62,719 nt of DNA from Methylibium sp. (GCA_013824165.1 PNNH01000030.1:1-62719); one strand, 5' to 3'. Counted from the first letter of the stretch, positions 1 to 8,861 are shown. The notes: a model not told the origin generated them from the letters alone. Program-made: numbers and translations.

Positions 1-205
1 GCGTGCCGCGGCTGCGGAAGTGCCGGCCAGCCACGCCGTACCAGTACTCGGCGTCTTCCAGATCGCCTTCCTGGATGTGCAGCAGGCCGTGCAGCCAGGC
101 GCTCAAGGGCGAAGCCGGCGCCTGCTGCACTTGGTCGTGCGCCGCGCGCCACTGCCCTGCGCGCAGCTGGGCCAGCACCTGGTGAAGAAGATGAACTTCG
201 CTCAT
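1..205 (-). CDS. conserved hypothetical protein, N-terminal part
   Basis: The first 68 codons of a minus-strand gene that runs off the left edge; the ATG is complementary to 203-205. The protein starts MSEVHLLHQVLAQLRAGQW and contains a segment LEDAEYWYGVAGRHF (about residues 49-63), a helical pattern I associate with small uncharacterised betaproteobacterial proteins. It lies about 40 bases downstream of the DsbA-like gene on the same strand, so it may be the third gene of that operon. No function can be assigned from the visible part. Confidence 0.6.
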   Translation of the reverse strand, partial: MSEVHLLHQVLAQLRAGQWRAAHDQVQQAPASPLSAWLHGLLHIQEGDLEDAEYWYGVAGRHFRSRGT

Positions 206-244
206 GGTGGGCTCACTCTCGAACTTGCTGCCCGGATTCTGGCT

Positions 245-901
245 TCAGCGCCCGGCCAGCTGCGCCAGCAAGGCCTCGAAGCGGCCATACAGCACATCGC
301 CGCGCAGCAGGCGTGGCTGCTGGCCATCCGCTTGAGTCAGCACCAGGCCCGGCACGCCCTGCACGCCCAGCTTATGCATCAGTGCCTGTGCCTGCTGCAG
401 GCGCGCCTGATGGGCGTCCAGCAGCGCGGCATCGGGCGCCAGCAGGCGCTCGGCCGCCTCAGGCAGCGCCGCGTCGCGCAGCAGCTGGGCCAGCACCGTA
501 ACGTCGCTGGTGTCCAGGCCCTGCACATAACGCGCTTCCTGCATGCGCTTCAGCGTGGCCAGCTCTTGCGCGGGCGCCGTCAGCTGCACGGCGCTCAGCG
601 CCAGGCTGCTGGGGCCGGAGTCGAAGCGGCCGCCGGCCGGGTTGTTGAGCAGCGCTTCGCGGTAGCGCTCGCTGAAGGGCTGGCCGGTGAGCTGCTGGAT
701 GCGCTGGTCGTTGGACCAGGCATAGGCGGCAAAGCGAGCATCCATGGGGCGCGCGCCGGCGCCGGCAAACAGGCCCGTGGGGGCCAGCGTCAGCTCGATG
801 CCGGGGTGCTGCGCCAGGCGTTCGATCTGCGGCGCGGCGCCGTAGCACCAGCCGCACAGCGGGTCGAACAGGTAGGTGATGGACAAGAGGCGGCTGCTCA
901 T
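245..901 (-). CDS. DsbA-family thiol oxidoreductase-like protein
   Basis: A 218-residue protein of the DsbA/FrnE-like thioredoxin-fold family. The N-terminal strand leads into C16-G-W-C19, the redox-active CxxC, and a candidate cis-proline lies near Pro184 (GVPGL), as expected for the fold with its helical insertion between. There is no signal peptide, so it is probably cytoplasmic and not a periplasmic disulfide-forming DsbA. The start is backed by AAGGAG just upstream. It follows the MBL-fold gene by 13 bases on the same strand, so the two are likely cotranscribed. The substrate is unknown; some relatives act as thiol-disulfide isomerases in stress responses. Confidence 0.82.
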   Translation of the reverse strand: MSSRLLSITYLFDPLCGWCYGAAPQIERLAQHPGIELTLAPTGLFAGAGARPMDARFAAYAWSNDQRIQQLTGQPFSERYREALLNNPAGGRFDSGPSSLALSAVQLTAPAQELATLKRMQEARYVQGLDTSDVTVLAQLLRDAALPEAAERLLAPDAALLDAHQARLQQAQALMHKLGVQGVPGLVLTQADGQQPRLLRGDVLYGRFEALLAQLAGR

Positions 902-914
902 TGGGCTCTCCTTG

Positions 915-1787
915 TTACCACTTCATCTCGCCCTTGTTGACCTTGGCGCCGATGTCGAGCGACAGCGCGCCGTCGCTCAGCTGCGGGTAGGCCAGCTTCA
1001 TCGCGTCGATCAGCTCGGCGCTGTTCTTGGTACCCGACAGGTTCTTCTCGAAGCTGAGCAGGTAGTTCTTGGTGAAGCTGATGGTGCTGGCATCGGTGGC
1101 GGTGCCGGCGCGCATATGGCTGGGCACCACCAGCTCGGGCTTGAGGGCCAGCATCTCGTCGAGCTGGGTCACCCAGGCGGCGCGCTCGGCCACGGTCTGG
1201 GTGTCGGCCGTCCACACATGCATCTGGCCGAACACGCCGATATTGCCGACGATGGCCTTGATTGACGGAATCCAGGCATAGGGGCGATGCGCCAGCAGGC
1301 CTTGCGTGCCGCGGATCTCGATGGTCTGGCCTTCCAGCGTCAGCGTGTTGCCCGGCAGCGCCTGCGGCAGCACCGGCTGGCGCGGCGCGTTGGCGCCCAT
1401 CTTGGGGCCCCAGAAGGCCAGCTTGCCGGCCATCTTGGGCGCCAGCTTGGCCAGCACGGCGGGCGTGCTCACCACGGCGGCCTGCGGAAAGATCTCCTTC
1501 AGGGTTTCGACGCCGAAGTAGTAATCGGGGTCGGCCTGGCTGACGTAGATGGTGCTGAGCTGCTTGCCGCTGTCCAACACATTGGCGGCGATGCGCAGCG
1601 CGTCGGCGCGGGTGAAGCCGGCGTCGATCACCATGGCTTCGCGCTCGCCGTAGACCAGGGTGGAGTTGACGTTGAAGCTCTTGCCGTCGGCGTTGTAGAC
1701 CTTGACTGTGAGCGGCGCCGGCTGCGCGGCGTGGGCGGCGCCGAGGCCGAGGGCGAGGCTGGCGGTGATGAGGCTGCTGCGGATCAT
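915..1787 (-). CDS. periplasmic MBL-fold protein with degenerate metal motif
   Basis: A 290-residue secreted protein (signal peptide about 1-20, ending AHA) with the metallo-beta-lactamase fold: VIDAGF near residues 53-58 and a C-terminal VVPSHM resembling the usual PGH turn. The canonical T-H-x-H-x-D-H metal motif is instead S83-Q-A-D-P-D88-Y-Y90, so both leading histidines and the last histidine are absent, while the aspartate is kept. It could bind a different metal set or be non-hydrolytic; it may also be a feature of a subfamily. A good ribosome-binding site (AGGAG) precedes the ATG. It is divergent from the LysR gene, which is the obvious candidate regulator, and it sits upstream of the DsbA-like gene. 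Confidence 0.78.
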   Translation of the reverse strand: MIRSSLITASLALGLGAAHAAQPAPLTVKVYNADGKSFNVNSTLVYGEREAMVIDAGFTRADALRIAANVLDSGKQLSTIYVSQADPDYYFGVETLKEIFPQAAVVSTPAVLAKLAPKMAGKLAFWGPKMGANAPRQPVLPQALPGNTLTLEGQTIEIRGTQGLLAHRPYAWIPSIKAIVGNIGVFGQMHVWTADTQTVAERAAWVTQLDEMLALKPELVVPSHMRAGTATDASTISFTKNYLLSFEKNLSGTKNSAELIDAMKLAYPQLSDGALSLDIGAKVNKGEMKW

Positions 1788-1918
1788 GGGGAACTCCTGT
1801 CGGTGATTTGGGGACTGAGAGCTGCACGGTCTGCAGCGTTGGATCGGACTTTAGTTTCATGATTCGCTCAGATAAACCGTATATTCAGCGCATTACTGTT
1901 TCAATATCCGATCAGGTG

Positions 1919-2821
1919 ATGGATCGACTGACGGCAATGCGGGTGTTTGTGGAGGTGGCCAGCCGGGGCAGCTTCAGCGAGGCGGCCGACCGGCTGGAGA
2001 TGTCGCGCGCGATGGTCACGCGCTATGTGGGCGCGCTGGAGCAGTGGCTGGGCGCACGCCTGCTGCAGCGCAGCACCCGCAGCCTGACGCTGACCGATGC
2101 CGGCGAGCACTGCCTGCGCCGCAGCCAGCAGATGCTGGCCCTGATGGCGGATGTGGAAGACGAGACCAGCAGCCGGCATGAGGGCCAGCTGCGCGGGCAG
2201 CTGCGCATCACCTGCAGCGTGTCGTTCGCCTATGCGCAGCTGGCCGCAGCGGTGGTGGACTTTCTGGCGCTGCATCCGCAGCTGAAGGTCGACCTGAACG
2301 CCAGCGAGGGCGCGCTCAATCTGGTGGAGGCGCGCATCGACTTGGCCATCCGCATCAGCGCCGAGCCCGACCCGGCGCTGATCGGTCGTGTGCTGGCGCC
2401 CTGCTGCTCGGTGCTGGTGGCCTCACCCGCCTATCTGGCCCGGCACGGCGTGCCGCAGCAGCCGGCCGAGCTGGCGACGCATCGGGTGCTGAGCTACGCC
2501 AACTTCGGCAAGAGCGTGTGGACACTGCGGCGCGGCGACGAGCAGGTGCAGGTCAGCGTCAGCAGCCACTTCAGCGCCAACGAGGCCACGGCCCTGCTGC
2601 GCGCCGCGCTGGCCGGCGGCGGTGTGGCGCTGCAGCCCAGCTATCTGGCCAATCCGCACCTGGCCGACGGCAGCCTGCAGCGGGTGCTGCCCGATTGGCA
2701 GCTGCCGGATATGGCCATCCATGCGCTTTACACCTCGCGCCGGCATCTGTCGCCCGCGGTGCGCGCGCTGCTGGACTTTCTGGCCGAACGATTCGCCACA
2801 CTGCCCTGGCAGCCCCAATAG
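1919..2821 (+). CDS. LysR-family transcriptional regulator
   Basis: A 300-residue LysR-type regulator. The N-terminal winged helix-turn-helix covers about residues 1-60 (MDRLTAMRVFVEVASRGSF start, typical of the family), followed by a LysR substrate-binding domain to the C terminus. I chose the ATG at 1919 over upstream in-frame starts because the family begins at this MDRL motif. It is divergent from the MBL-fold gene across a comparatively AT-rich 131-base spacer, the usual LysR arrangement, and lies just upstream of a second MBL-fold gene on its own strand. It probably controls one or both neighbours; the inducer is unknown. Confidence 0.9.
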   Translation: MDRLTAMRVFVEVASRGSFSEAADRLEMSRAMVTRYVGALEQWLGARLLQRSTRSLTLTDAGEHCLRRSQQMLALMADVEDETSSRHEGQLRGQLRITCSVSFAYAQLAAAVVDFLALHPQLKVDLNASEGALNLVEARIDLAIRISAEPDPALIGRVLAPCCSVLVASPAYLARHGVPQQPAELATHRVLSYANFGKSVWTLRRGDEQVQVSVSSHFSANEATALLRAALAGGGVALQPSYLANPHLADGSLQRVLPDWQLPDMAIHALYTSRRHLSPAVRALLDFLAERFATLPWQPQ

Positions 2822-2923
2822 GCCCTGCCCGACGCGGGGTCTAAGCGGCGCGTCCGGCGCGCTGGGCGATCGGCCGCGATCATCGCGACCGTTTCGTTCA
2901 CCCACAAAACTGGAGAGTTCCCC

Positions 2924-3895
2924 ATGCTCAATCGGCGTAACTTCCTCGGCGCTGGCCTGGCCACCACGGCCGCCTATGCGGCTGGCTCTTTCGTGCCCGC
3001 CTGGGCCCAGAACGCGCCGAACTTCGGCACGCCGACGCTGGCCAACCCCGGCTTTCATCGCGCCAAGGTGGGCGATGTCGAGGTGATCGCGCTGCTGGAC
3101 GGCGTGGCTCGCCGCCCGCTGGGCGAGGAGTTCGTGAAGAACGCGCCGCTGGCCGAAGTGCGCGCGCTGCTGGCCTCGCAGGGTCTGAGCACCGACTACA
3201 TCGACGTGCCCTTCACGCCCTTCCTGATCGTGGCCGGCGGCCGCCGCATCCTGATGGACACCGGCCTGGGCGAGTTCGGCGGCCCCACCACCGGCAAGCT
3301 GCTGGCGCAGCTGAGCGCCGCCGGCTTCCAGCCTGGCGACATCGACACGGTGCTGATCTCGCACTATCACGGCGACCACATCAACGGCCTGCGCAACAAG
3401 GCGGGCGAATTTGTCTTCTCCAAGGCCAAGGTGATGGTGCCGGCGGCCGAGCACGCCTTCTGGATGGATGACGCCAAGATGGCTGCGGCCCCCGAGGGCA
3501 TGAAGGGCGCGTTCAACAATGTGCGCCGCACCTTTGCGCAGATGCCGGCCAGCATGCTGCAGACCTTCGAGGCGGGCGCCGAGGTGGCGCCGGGCATCCG
3601 CTCGATCGCGGCCTATGGCCACACGCCGGGCCACACGCTGTTCCAGCTGCAGTCGGCCGGCCAGAGCTTCTTCTACATCGCCGACCTGACCAATGTGCCG
3701 GCGCTGTTCGCCCGCAACCCGGACTGGGCCGTCACCTTCGACATGGACGCCGAGGCCGCGCGCAAGGTGCGCCGCGAGGTGTTCCAGCGCATCGTCGACA
3801 GCAAGTCCATGCTGGGCGGCTTCCACTTCCCCTTCCCGGCCTTCGGTCGCATGGCCCCCAACGGCCAGGGCTACGCCTTCCAGCCGATCGCTTAA
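2924..3895 (+). CDS. Tat-exported MBL-fold metallo-hydrolase
   Basis: A 323-residue metallo-beta-lactamase-fold hydrolase with an intact metal motif H147-Y-H149-G-D151-H152, a further AYGHTPGH histidine segment and a late D/H pair, as in active dinuclear-zinc hydrolases. The N terminus carries a twin-arginine signal (RRNFLG at 4-9, hydrophobic stretch, cleavage near AWA-Q29), so it is probably exported folded to the periplasm. A strong GGAGAG site precedes the ATG. It follows the LysR gene by about 100 bases. Relatives include lactonase-like and broad esterase-like enzymes, but the substrate cannot be read from sequence. It contrasts with the motif-poor MBL protein on the other side of the regulator. 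Confidence 0.88.
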   Translation: MLNRRNFLGAGLATTAAYAAGSFVPAWAQNAPNFGTPTLANPGFHRAKVGDVEVIALLDGVARRPLGEEFVKNAPLAEVRALLASQGLSTDYIDVPFTPFLIVAGGRRILMDTGLGEFGGPTTGKLLAQLSAAGFQPGDIDTVLISHYHGDHINGLRNKAGEFVFSKAKVMVPAAEHAFWMDDAKMAAAPEGMKGAFNNVRRTFAQMPASMLQTFEAGAEVAPGIRSIAAYGHTPGHTLFQLQSAGQSFFYIADLTNVPALFARNPDWAVTFDMDAEAARKVRREVFQRIVDSKSMLGGFHFPFPAFGRMAPNGQGYAFQPIA

Positions 3896-3942
3896 GAAGC
3901 ATCGCCCTTGCAGCCCGGCAGGGGCGCTGACAATCCCCTGCC

Positions 3943-4614
3943 ATGCTCATCAATTCAGACTTCTCACGCCGCGCCTGGCTGGCGGCCGACGACCACCAGT
4001 GGGTGGCGTCGCCCCAAGCCAGTGTGGAACGCGTGATGCTCGACCGCCTGGGCGGCGAGCGCGCCCGCGCCACCAGCCTGGTGCGCTACGCGCCGGACTC
4101 GGTCTTCCCGGCCCACGGCCATCCCGGCGGCGAGGAAATCCTGGTGCTGTCGGGCACCTTCTCGGACGACAGCGGGCATTACGGGCCGGGCTGGTATCTG
4201 CGCAATCCGCCGGGTTCGGCGCACAGCCCGTCTAGCAAAGACGGTGCGCTGATCTTCGTGAAGCTGTGGCAAATGTCGGCGGACGACAGCGCCACGGTGC
4301 GCATCGACACCCACGATCCGCAGGCCTGGCAGCGCGACGGCGCGCGCGAGCTGTGCCCGCTCTACCGCAGCTCGGGAGAGCAGGTGTGCCTGCAGCGGCT
4401 GGGCGCCGACGAGCCGCTGAACCTGGACACGCAGGGCGGCGCCGAGCTGCTGGTGCTGGAGGGCACACTGTCGGACGGACCGCAGACGTTTGAACCCGGC
4501 AGCTGGCTGCGCCTACCGCCGGGCTCAGCCAGTGCCTTGCGTGCCGGGGCCGAGGGCGTGACGCTGTACTTGAAGACCGGCCATCTGAGCGAACTCGCCA
4601 GGATGGCGGCGTGA
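3943..4614 (+). CDS. bicupin (ChrR-type cupin) protein
   Basis: A 223-residue protein of two tandem cupin units: the first about residues 40-115 with AHGHPGGEEILVLSG, the second about 140-215 with GGAELLVLEG and GSWLRLPPGS. The first unit has a His/His/Glu set typical of a metal-binding cupin, whereas the second lacks the histidine cluster. The layout resembles the cupin domain of ChrR anti-sigma proteins, but there is no N-terminal anti-sigma zinc domain and no adjacent sigma gene, so it is more likely a stand-alone cupin. Its stop overlaps the start of the amine-oxidase gene (GTGA), indicating translational coupling and a possible shared role. Confidence 0.8.
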   Translation: MLINSDFSRRAWLAADDHQWVASPQASVERVMLDRLGGERARATSLVRYAPDSVFPAHGHPGGEEILVLSGTFSDDSGHYGPGWYLRNPPGSAHSPSSKDGALIFVKLWQMSADDSATVRIDTHDPQAWQRDGARELCPLYRSSGEQVCLQRLGADEPLNLDTQGGAELLVLEGTLSDGPQTFEPGSWLRLPPGSASALRAGAEGVTLYLKTGHLSELARMAA

Positions 4615-5768
4615 GCGGCGCCCGCCAAGCCCGCGTCGCCATCATCGGCGGCGGCCTGAGCGGCCTGCTGGCGGCGGGGCTGCTGGAGCGCCAGGGCGTG
4701 CGTGATGTCGTGCTGTTCGAGGCGCGCGAGTCGCTGGGCGGCCGCATCCTCAGCGTCGATGCCGCCGGCAACACCGTGGATGCCGGCACGCCGGCGCTGG
4801 ATCGCTTTGACCTCGGGCCGACCTGGTTCTGGCCCGGCATGCAGCCGCAGCTCGACCAGCTGGTGCATGAACTCGGCCTGCAGCGCATTGAGCAGTTCGA
4901 GACCGGCGAGATGCTGCTGGAGCGCTCGCCCCAGCAAGCCCCGCAGCGCATGGCGGGCTATGCCAGCGCGCCAGCCTCGATGCGCCTGGCCGGCGGCACC
5001 GGCGCGCTGATCGCGGCCCTGCAGAGCGAACTGGACGCGGGCCAGCTGCTCACCGGCCAGACGGTGCGCCAGCTGCGCCGCGTGGACGCACAAATCGAGC
5101 TGCATGCCGAAGACACCGCGGGTGCGCTGACCCACTGGCGCGTCGACCATGTACTGCTGGCGCTGCCGCCCCGGCTGGCGGCGCAGCGCATTGCCTTCGA
5201 CCCGCCGCTGCCGCCCGCACTGGCGCGCCACTGGCAGGCCACGCCCACCTGGATGGCGCCGCATGCCAAGTACCTAGCGATCTACGCGCAGCCCTTCTGG
5301 CGCGAGCAGGGCCTGTCGGGCGCGGCACGCAGCGCCTGCGGGCCGATGGTCGAGATCCACGATGTGTCGATGCCCGGCGGCCATGCGGCGCTGTTCGGCT
5401 TCGTCGGCGTGCCGGCCAAGGTGCGCGGCCAGGTTTCCGCCGATGAGTTGCGCGCGCATTGCCGCGCGCAGCTGCGCCGCTTGTTCGGCGACGCGGCCGC
5501 CGCACCGGTCGGCGAAGCGCTGAAGGACTGGGCCGCCGATCCGCTGACTGCCACCGAGGCCGACCAGGAAGCCAGCCGCCACCATGCCGAGGCACCGCCG
5601 AGCCGCGCCGACACCGGGCCCTGGCAGGGCTGCCTCAGCGGAATTGCTAGCGAGTGGTCGCCGCAGTTTCCGGGCTACCTGGCCGGCGCGGTGGATGCGG
5701 CCAGCCGCGGCGTGCAGCAGTGGCTGACTGTGGCGGCGCAATCCGCTGCCCGCGCGCCCCAGGCCTAG
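4611..5768 (+). CDS. FAD-dependent amine oxidase family protein
   Basis: A 385-residue flavoprotein of the monoamine oxidase/phytoene desaturase fold. The dinucleotide-binding motif GGGLSG occupies residues 13-18, followed by an acidic strand end (FEARESLGGRI) that binds the FAD ribose, and the C-terminal FAD motif lies in the last 50 residues (PGYLAGAVDAASRG). The start is GTG, overlapping the stop of the bicupin gene by four bases. No signal peptide is seen. The likely reaction is oxidation of an amine or related C-N or C-C bond using FAD, but the substrate is unknown. Confidence 0.85.
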   Translation: MSGARQARVAIIGGGLSGLLAAGLLERQGVRDVVLFEARESLGGRILSVDAAGNTVDAGTPALDRFDLGPTWFWPGMQPQLDQLVHELGLQRIEQFETGEMLLERSPQQAPQRMAGYASAPASMRLAGGTGALIAALQSELDAGQLLTGQTVRQLRRVDAQIELHAEDTAGALTHWRVDHVLLALPPRLAAQRIAFDPPLPPALARHWQATPTWMAPHAKYLAIYAQPFWREQGLSGAARSACGPMVEIHDVSMPGGHAALFGFVGVPAKVRGQVSADELRAHCRAQLRRLFGDAAAAPVGEALKDWAADPLTATEADQEASRHHAEAPPSRADTGPWQGCLSGIASEWSPQFPGYLAGAVDAASRGVQQWLTVAAQSAARAPQA

Positions 5769-5776
5769 TTCCGGAC

Positions 5777-5796
5777 TCCCTCCCCCAAGCGAGGGA
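5777..5796. terminator. short inverted repeat after amine-oxidase gene
   Basis: TCCCTC and GAGGGA separated by 8 bases, about 10 bases after the stop codon. The stem is short and no U-run follows, so it is at best a weak terminator. The following C-rich stretch to about 5830 looks like intergenic repeat-type sequence. Confidence 0.25.
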
Positions 5797-5920
5797 AAGG
5801 GTTGGCGCAGCCCCCCCCGGGAGGCGACCGCCGTGTGATGAGAAGCTGTGCGGGCGCCGACCAGACTGTAGACATCGCATTGATCCCCGCAACGATCGCC
5901 TCGAGCCCTGGTGCCCCGCC

Positions 5921-6117
5921 ATGCAAGCCCAAGCCCACCGCAGCAGCACCGCCGCCGCCACCAGCCTCCTGTTCGGCGCTGCCGCAGAGAAGGCCTACGG
6001 CTGGTTCGAGTCCAGCCTGGAGTTGCGCCAGGGCTGCACGTGAGCGAGTTGTCGGACCGCGAGCTGATGGCGCTGTGGCAGCAGCTCAAGGGCGGGCCAG
6101 CAGCCGCGCTGCACTAG
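5921..6117 (+). pseudogene. small conserved protein gene split by a -1 frameshift
   Basis: One frame from ATG 5921 encodes a 40-residue product ending GWFESSLELRQGCT at TGA 6041-6043. The overlapping frame continues with LHVSELSDRELMALWQQLKGG to a TAG at 6115-6117. Joined at the GGC of 6032-6034, the two halves give a continuous WFESSLELRQG-LHVSEL protein of about 65 residues, which looks like a known type of small betaproteobacterial protein (WFESS..ELR.GL). Either one C has been lost near 6034, as a real mutation or a sequencing error, or the second half is made by reinitiation at GTG 6040, which overlaps the TGA. Function unknown. Confidence 0.45.
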
Positions 6118-6138
6118 CGCCGATCAGCGCCCGCGCGC

Positions 6139-6897
6139 TCAAGCCTGGGGCAGCTTGCGGGCGATGTAGAAGCCGTAGCTGAAGTAGGCGCGGTAACGCT
6201 CGTAAAGCTCGATCTCGCGGACATGCTCGTCGACGACCGCCTGCGCTTGCGCGCTGCCCTGGTGCGCCGCCAGAAAGGCCGCGAAGCGCGCCTGCAAGGG
6301 CCGGTAATAGGCGTCCAGCCAGCTCGATTCAGGCAGGGCGAAGTAGCCCAGCGGGCTGTAGCCATTGCGTTCAAGCACCGCCAGCTTGCCGGCCGCGGTA
6401 TCGACCTCCGCATACTCCGCGCGCCAAAAGGCGTCGATCTCGGCCGGGCGCTGCGCGCTCAGCCAGGTGAGCTCGGACACCGCGATCACACCGCCCACCT
6501 TGAGATAGCGCCGCCACTCGCGCAGGCCGCGCTCGAAGCCGATGTTGTAGATCGCCCCTTCCGACCAGATCGCATCCAGCGTTTCGGGCTGCAGCGGCAA
6601 GTTCTCCATCGAAGCGGCCAGCGTGCGGATGCGCCCGCCCAGGCCGGCCTGGGCTGCGCGTGTGTTCAACGCATCCAGAAAGCTGGGCAGGAAATCGATG
6701 GCCAGGATCTCGGCCTCCAGATCACGGGCGAGCACCAGCGTGGAAGCACCCGTGCCGCATCCGATATCAGCGATCTTGAGCCCCGAGTGGCCCGCCAGCC
6801 CCGAAAGGGCCAAGGCCTGGCGCGTCAGCCCATCCCCACCGGGGCCCTGGCGCTCGCCGTCGAGATGCAACTCGGCCAGCAGTTGCAGATTGTCCAA
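6139..6897 (-). CDS. class I SAM-dependent methyltransferase
   Basis: A 252-residue methyltransferase. Motif I is ADIGCGTG at residues 43-50, followed by the acidic residue of strand 2 (EILAIDF), motif II around AIWSEGAIYNIGF, and a VIAVSELTWL segment typical of type-11 small-molecule methyltransferases. No signal or membrane segment is present, so it is cytoplasmic. It follows the 620-residue membrane protein gene by 29 bases on the same strand and is probably transcribed with it. The acceptor substrate is unknown. Confidence 0.85.
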   Translation of the reverse strand: MDNLQLLAELHLDGERQGPGGDGLTRQALALSGLAGHSGLKIADIGCGTGASTLVLARDLEAEILAIDFLPSFLDALNTRAAQAGLGGRIRTLAASMENLPLQPETLDAIWSEGAIYNIGFERGLREWRRYLKVGGVIAVSELTWLSAQRPAEIDAFWRAEYAEVDTAAGKLAVLERNGYSPLGYFALPESSWLDAYYRPLQARFAAFLAAHQGSAQAQAVVDEHVREIELYERYRAYFSYGFYIARKLPQA

Positions 6898-6926
6898 GGT
6901 GATGCCTCCGTCGTTTTCATGCGATC

Positions 6927-8789
6927 TTATTGGCTGCTACCGTCCGTATCGGGCTTGCCGGCGCCGGCCTTGACACGCCCGCTCTTGGTGCCCGCGGCGG
7001 CGCCGCTTCCACCGGCCTGGGTGGTCTTGCGCAGCCGCTCGCGCGCCCACTGCCAGACATCCTCGCTGAACACCGCGCCGACCAGGCAGGTGAAGAACAG
7101 CACATAGGCATTGGGCGAAGACTCGCCGGCCGTGAAGACGGCCAGCCCGCCCTTGACGGCCAGAAACACCACCAGCGCCGCCGACAGGCCGCGCACGACG
7201 ATGCGCCCCAGCTCCTCGATGGGCGGCTGCTCGGCGCGCTTCAAGTCACTGCGCACCACGGTCGAGATCGCGGCCCCCAGCAGTCCGAAGCCCAGCATGC
7301 CGGTGATCAGGGTCAGCGCCATCGAGCGGGTGCGCAACAGCCAGGTGGCGATCAGGCCGAACGGGCCCCAGCCGGCACCGGGCTCGGGGGTTTGGAACTC
7401 GGTGGTGGCCGCCGGCACCTCGATGCAGGCCAGCGAGTAGCTGCTGCCCAGCCGCGAGAGCTCCGACATCTGCTCCCAGATGCGATCGCCGCGGGATTCC
7501 GGCGCCGTGCCGAGCAGGTCCTGCAAGGCCTGCTTGCTGCGCTCGCTGCGCACGTCAAGCTCGCCAAGCGCGCGGGCGCAGTCGGTCAGTTGGCGCGTGT
7601 GCGAGCCCACCACGCCGGAGAAGGCGCGCTGGATGTCCTTGAAGAAGTTGAGCCGCTCCTGGCTGCTCATCGGCAGACCCAGCTCGACTTCGAAGGCGCG
7701 CAGTGCCGAAGACTGCAGCTTGTCCTGCTGGGCCAGCAGCGATTTGCCGAGCGCCTGCGCACGCTGGATGGCCCGGCTGCGCTCCAGCAAGGCGGCCTGG
7801 ATGGCTTGCTGCACCTGCTCGTTGCCGTACATCAGGGCTGCTGGCGGGCGGCCGGTCGGCGCCGGCTCCGGGCTGGACTTGGCCGCGGCCAGCTGGTCCA
7901 GCACCGCCTGCAGCGGCGCGGTGCGGGTGGCGGTGTCCGGCCCCAGCAGGCGCTGCACATCCTCGGCCTTGCTCATCGAAGCCTGCAAGGCCTTGGCCAG
8001 GTTCTCGCTGCTCAGATTGGCCGGCACGCGCTCGTCCTGCAGCCAGGGGATGGCCACGATGGAGGCGGCACTGAAGAAGGCCCCCACCAGGAACACCAGG
8101 CCCAGGCCCAGCGCATGCTGCTGAACCGCGCTGAGGCGCTGCAGCGCGGCGACCAGGCGCATGCGGGCCACCGGTGCGCCCGCATCGTCCAGCGTCTGGG
8201 TACTGGGGCTGAACAGCTGGCCCAGCACCGCCCAGCAGGCCAGCCACAGCAGCGTGTCCGGCATGGGCAGCTGACCCGCCAGCACATTGATCACGCGCGC
8301 GATCTCGTAGCCGTAGAGCTGCAGCGCTTCCAGCATGCGGTAGCTCAGCTCGTCGACCGGGAAGCTCTTGGCATCGCTGCGGATCACGCGGTTGACGAAG
8401 CCGGTGCTGCGTTCGGGCAGCGTGTTCCACAGCTGGCCCAGCGCATAGATCGGCGCCAGCACCACATTGCTGGCCACGCGCGGAAACAGTAGGCTGGCCA
8501 GGCCCAGGCCCAGCAGGCGCGCCAGTGCCGTGCTGCCGAACAGGCCGTGCGCGCCGAACGGCGCCTGGAACCAGCGCTTGAGCAGCACCCAGGCGCTGAC
8601 AAGCAGCGTCAGCACTAGTACCAGCACGAACACCAGCAGCCAGACGCGGGCGGCCGTGCCTTCCACCGCCTGCTGATCCGCCAGCAGCAGCGGCACCAGC
8701 ATCAGCGCCAGCAAGGGTGCCGCCACCGCCAGGCACAGCAATCCAACGCGGCCTATCCAGGCCAGCAAGCGCAGCAAGGGGTGGGACAT
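6927..8789 (-). CDS. large integral membrane protein of unknown function
   Basis: A 620-residue protein I do not recognise. It has two hydrophobic segments at the N terminus (about 8-37 and 48-70), further hydrophobic stretches around 85-115, 180-195 and 225-250, a long charged and probably helical soluble section from about 255 to 455 rich in Gln/Arg/Ala, and more membrane segments at about 475-510 and 540-590. The C terminus is basic and Gly/Ala-rich. The plan, membrane regions flanking a roughly 200-residue helical domain, suggests a large extracytoplasmic or cytoplasmic sensor or scaffold. It lies directly upstream of the methyltransferase gene on the same strand. Confidence 0.72.
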   Translation of the reverse strand: MSHPLLRLLAWIGRVGLLCLAVAAPLLALMLVPLLLADQQAVEGTAARVWLLVFVLVLVLTLLVSAWVLLKRWFQAPFGAHGLFGSTALARLLGLGLASLLFPRVASNVVLAPIYALGQLWNTLPERSTGFVNRVIRSDAKSFPVDELSYRMLEALQLYGYEIARVINVLAGQLPMPDTLLWLACWAVLGQLFSPSTQTLDDAGAPVARMRLVAALQRLSAVQQHALGLGLVFLVGAFFSAASIVAIPWLQDERVPANLSSENLAKALQASMSKAEDVQRLLGPDTATRTAPLQAVLDQLAAAKSSPEPAPTGRPPAALMYGNEQVQQAIQAALLERSRAIQRAQALGKSLLAQQDKLQSSALRAFEVELGLPMSSQERLNFFKDIQRAFSGVVGSHTRQLTDCARALGELDVRSERSKQALQDLLGTAPESRGDRIWEQMSELSRLGSSYSLACIEVPAATTEFQTPEPGAGWGPFGLIATWLLRTRSMALTLITGMLGFGLLGAAISTVVRSDLKRAEQPPIEELGRIVVRGLSAALVVFLAVKGGLAVFTAGESSPNAYVLFFTCLVGAVFSEDVWQWARERLRKTTQAGGSGAAAGTKSGRVKAGAGKPDTDGSSQ

Positions 8790-8861
8790 CGCGGACGCTC
8801 CTGTGGCCGGTCATGCATAGGGCCATTGCAGCGCCAAAGCGGCTGCGTGCGTCAGCGGGTA

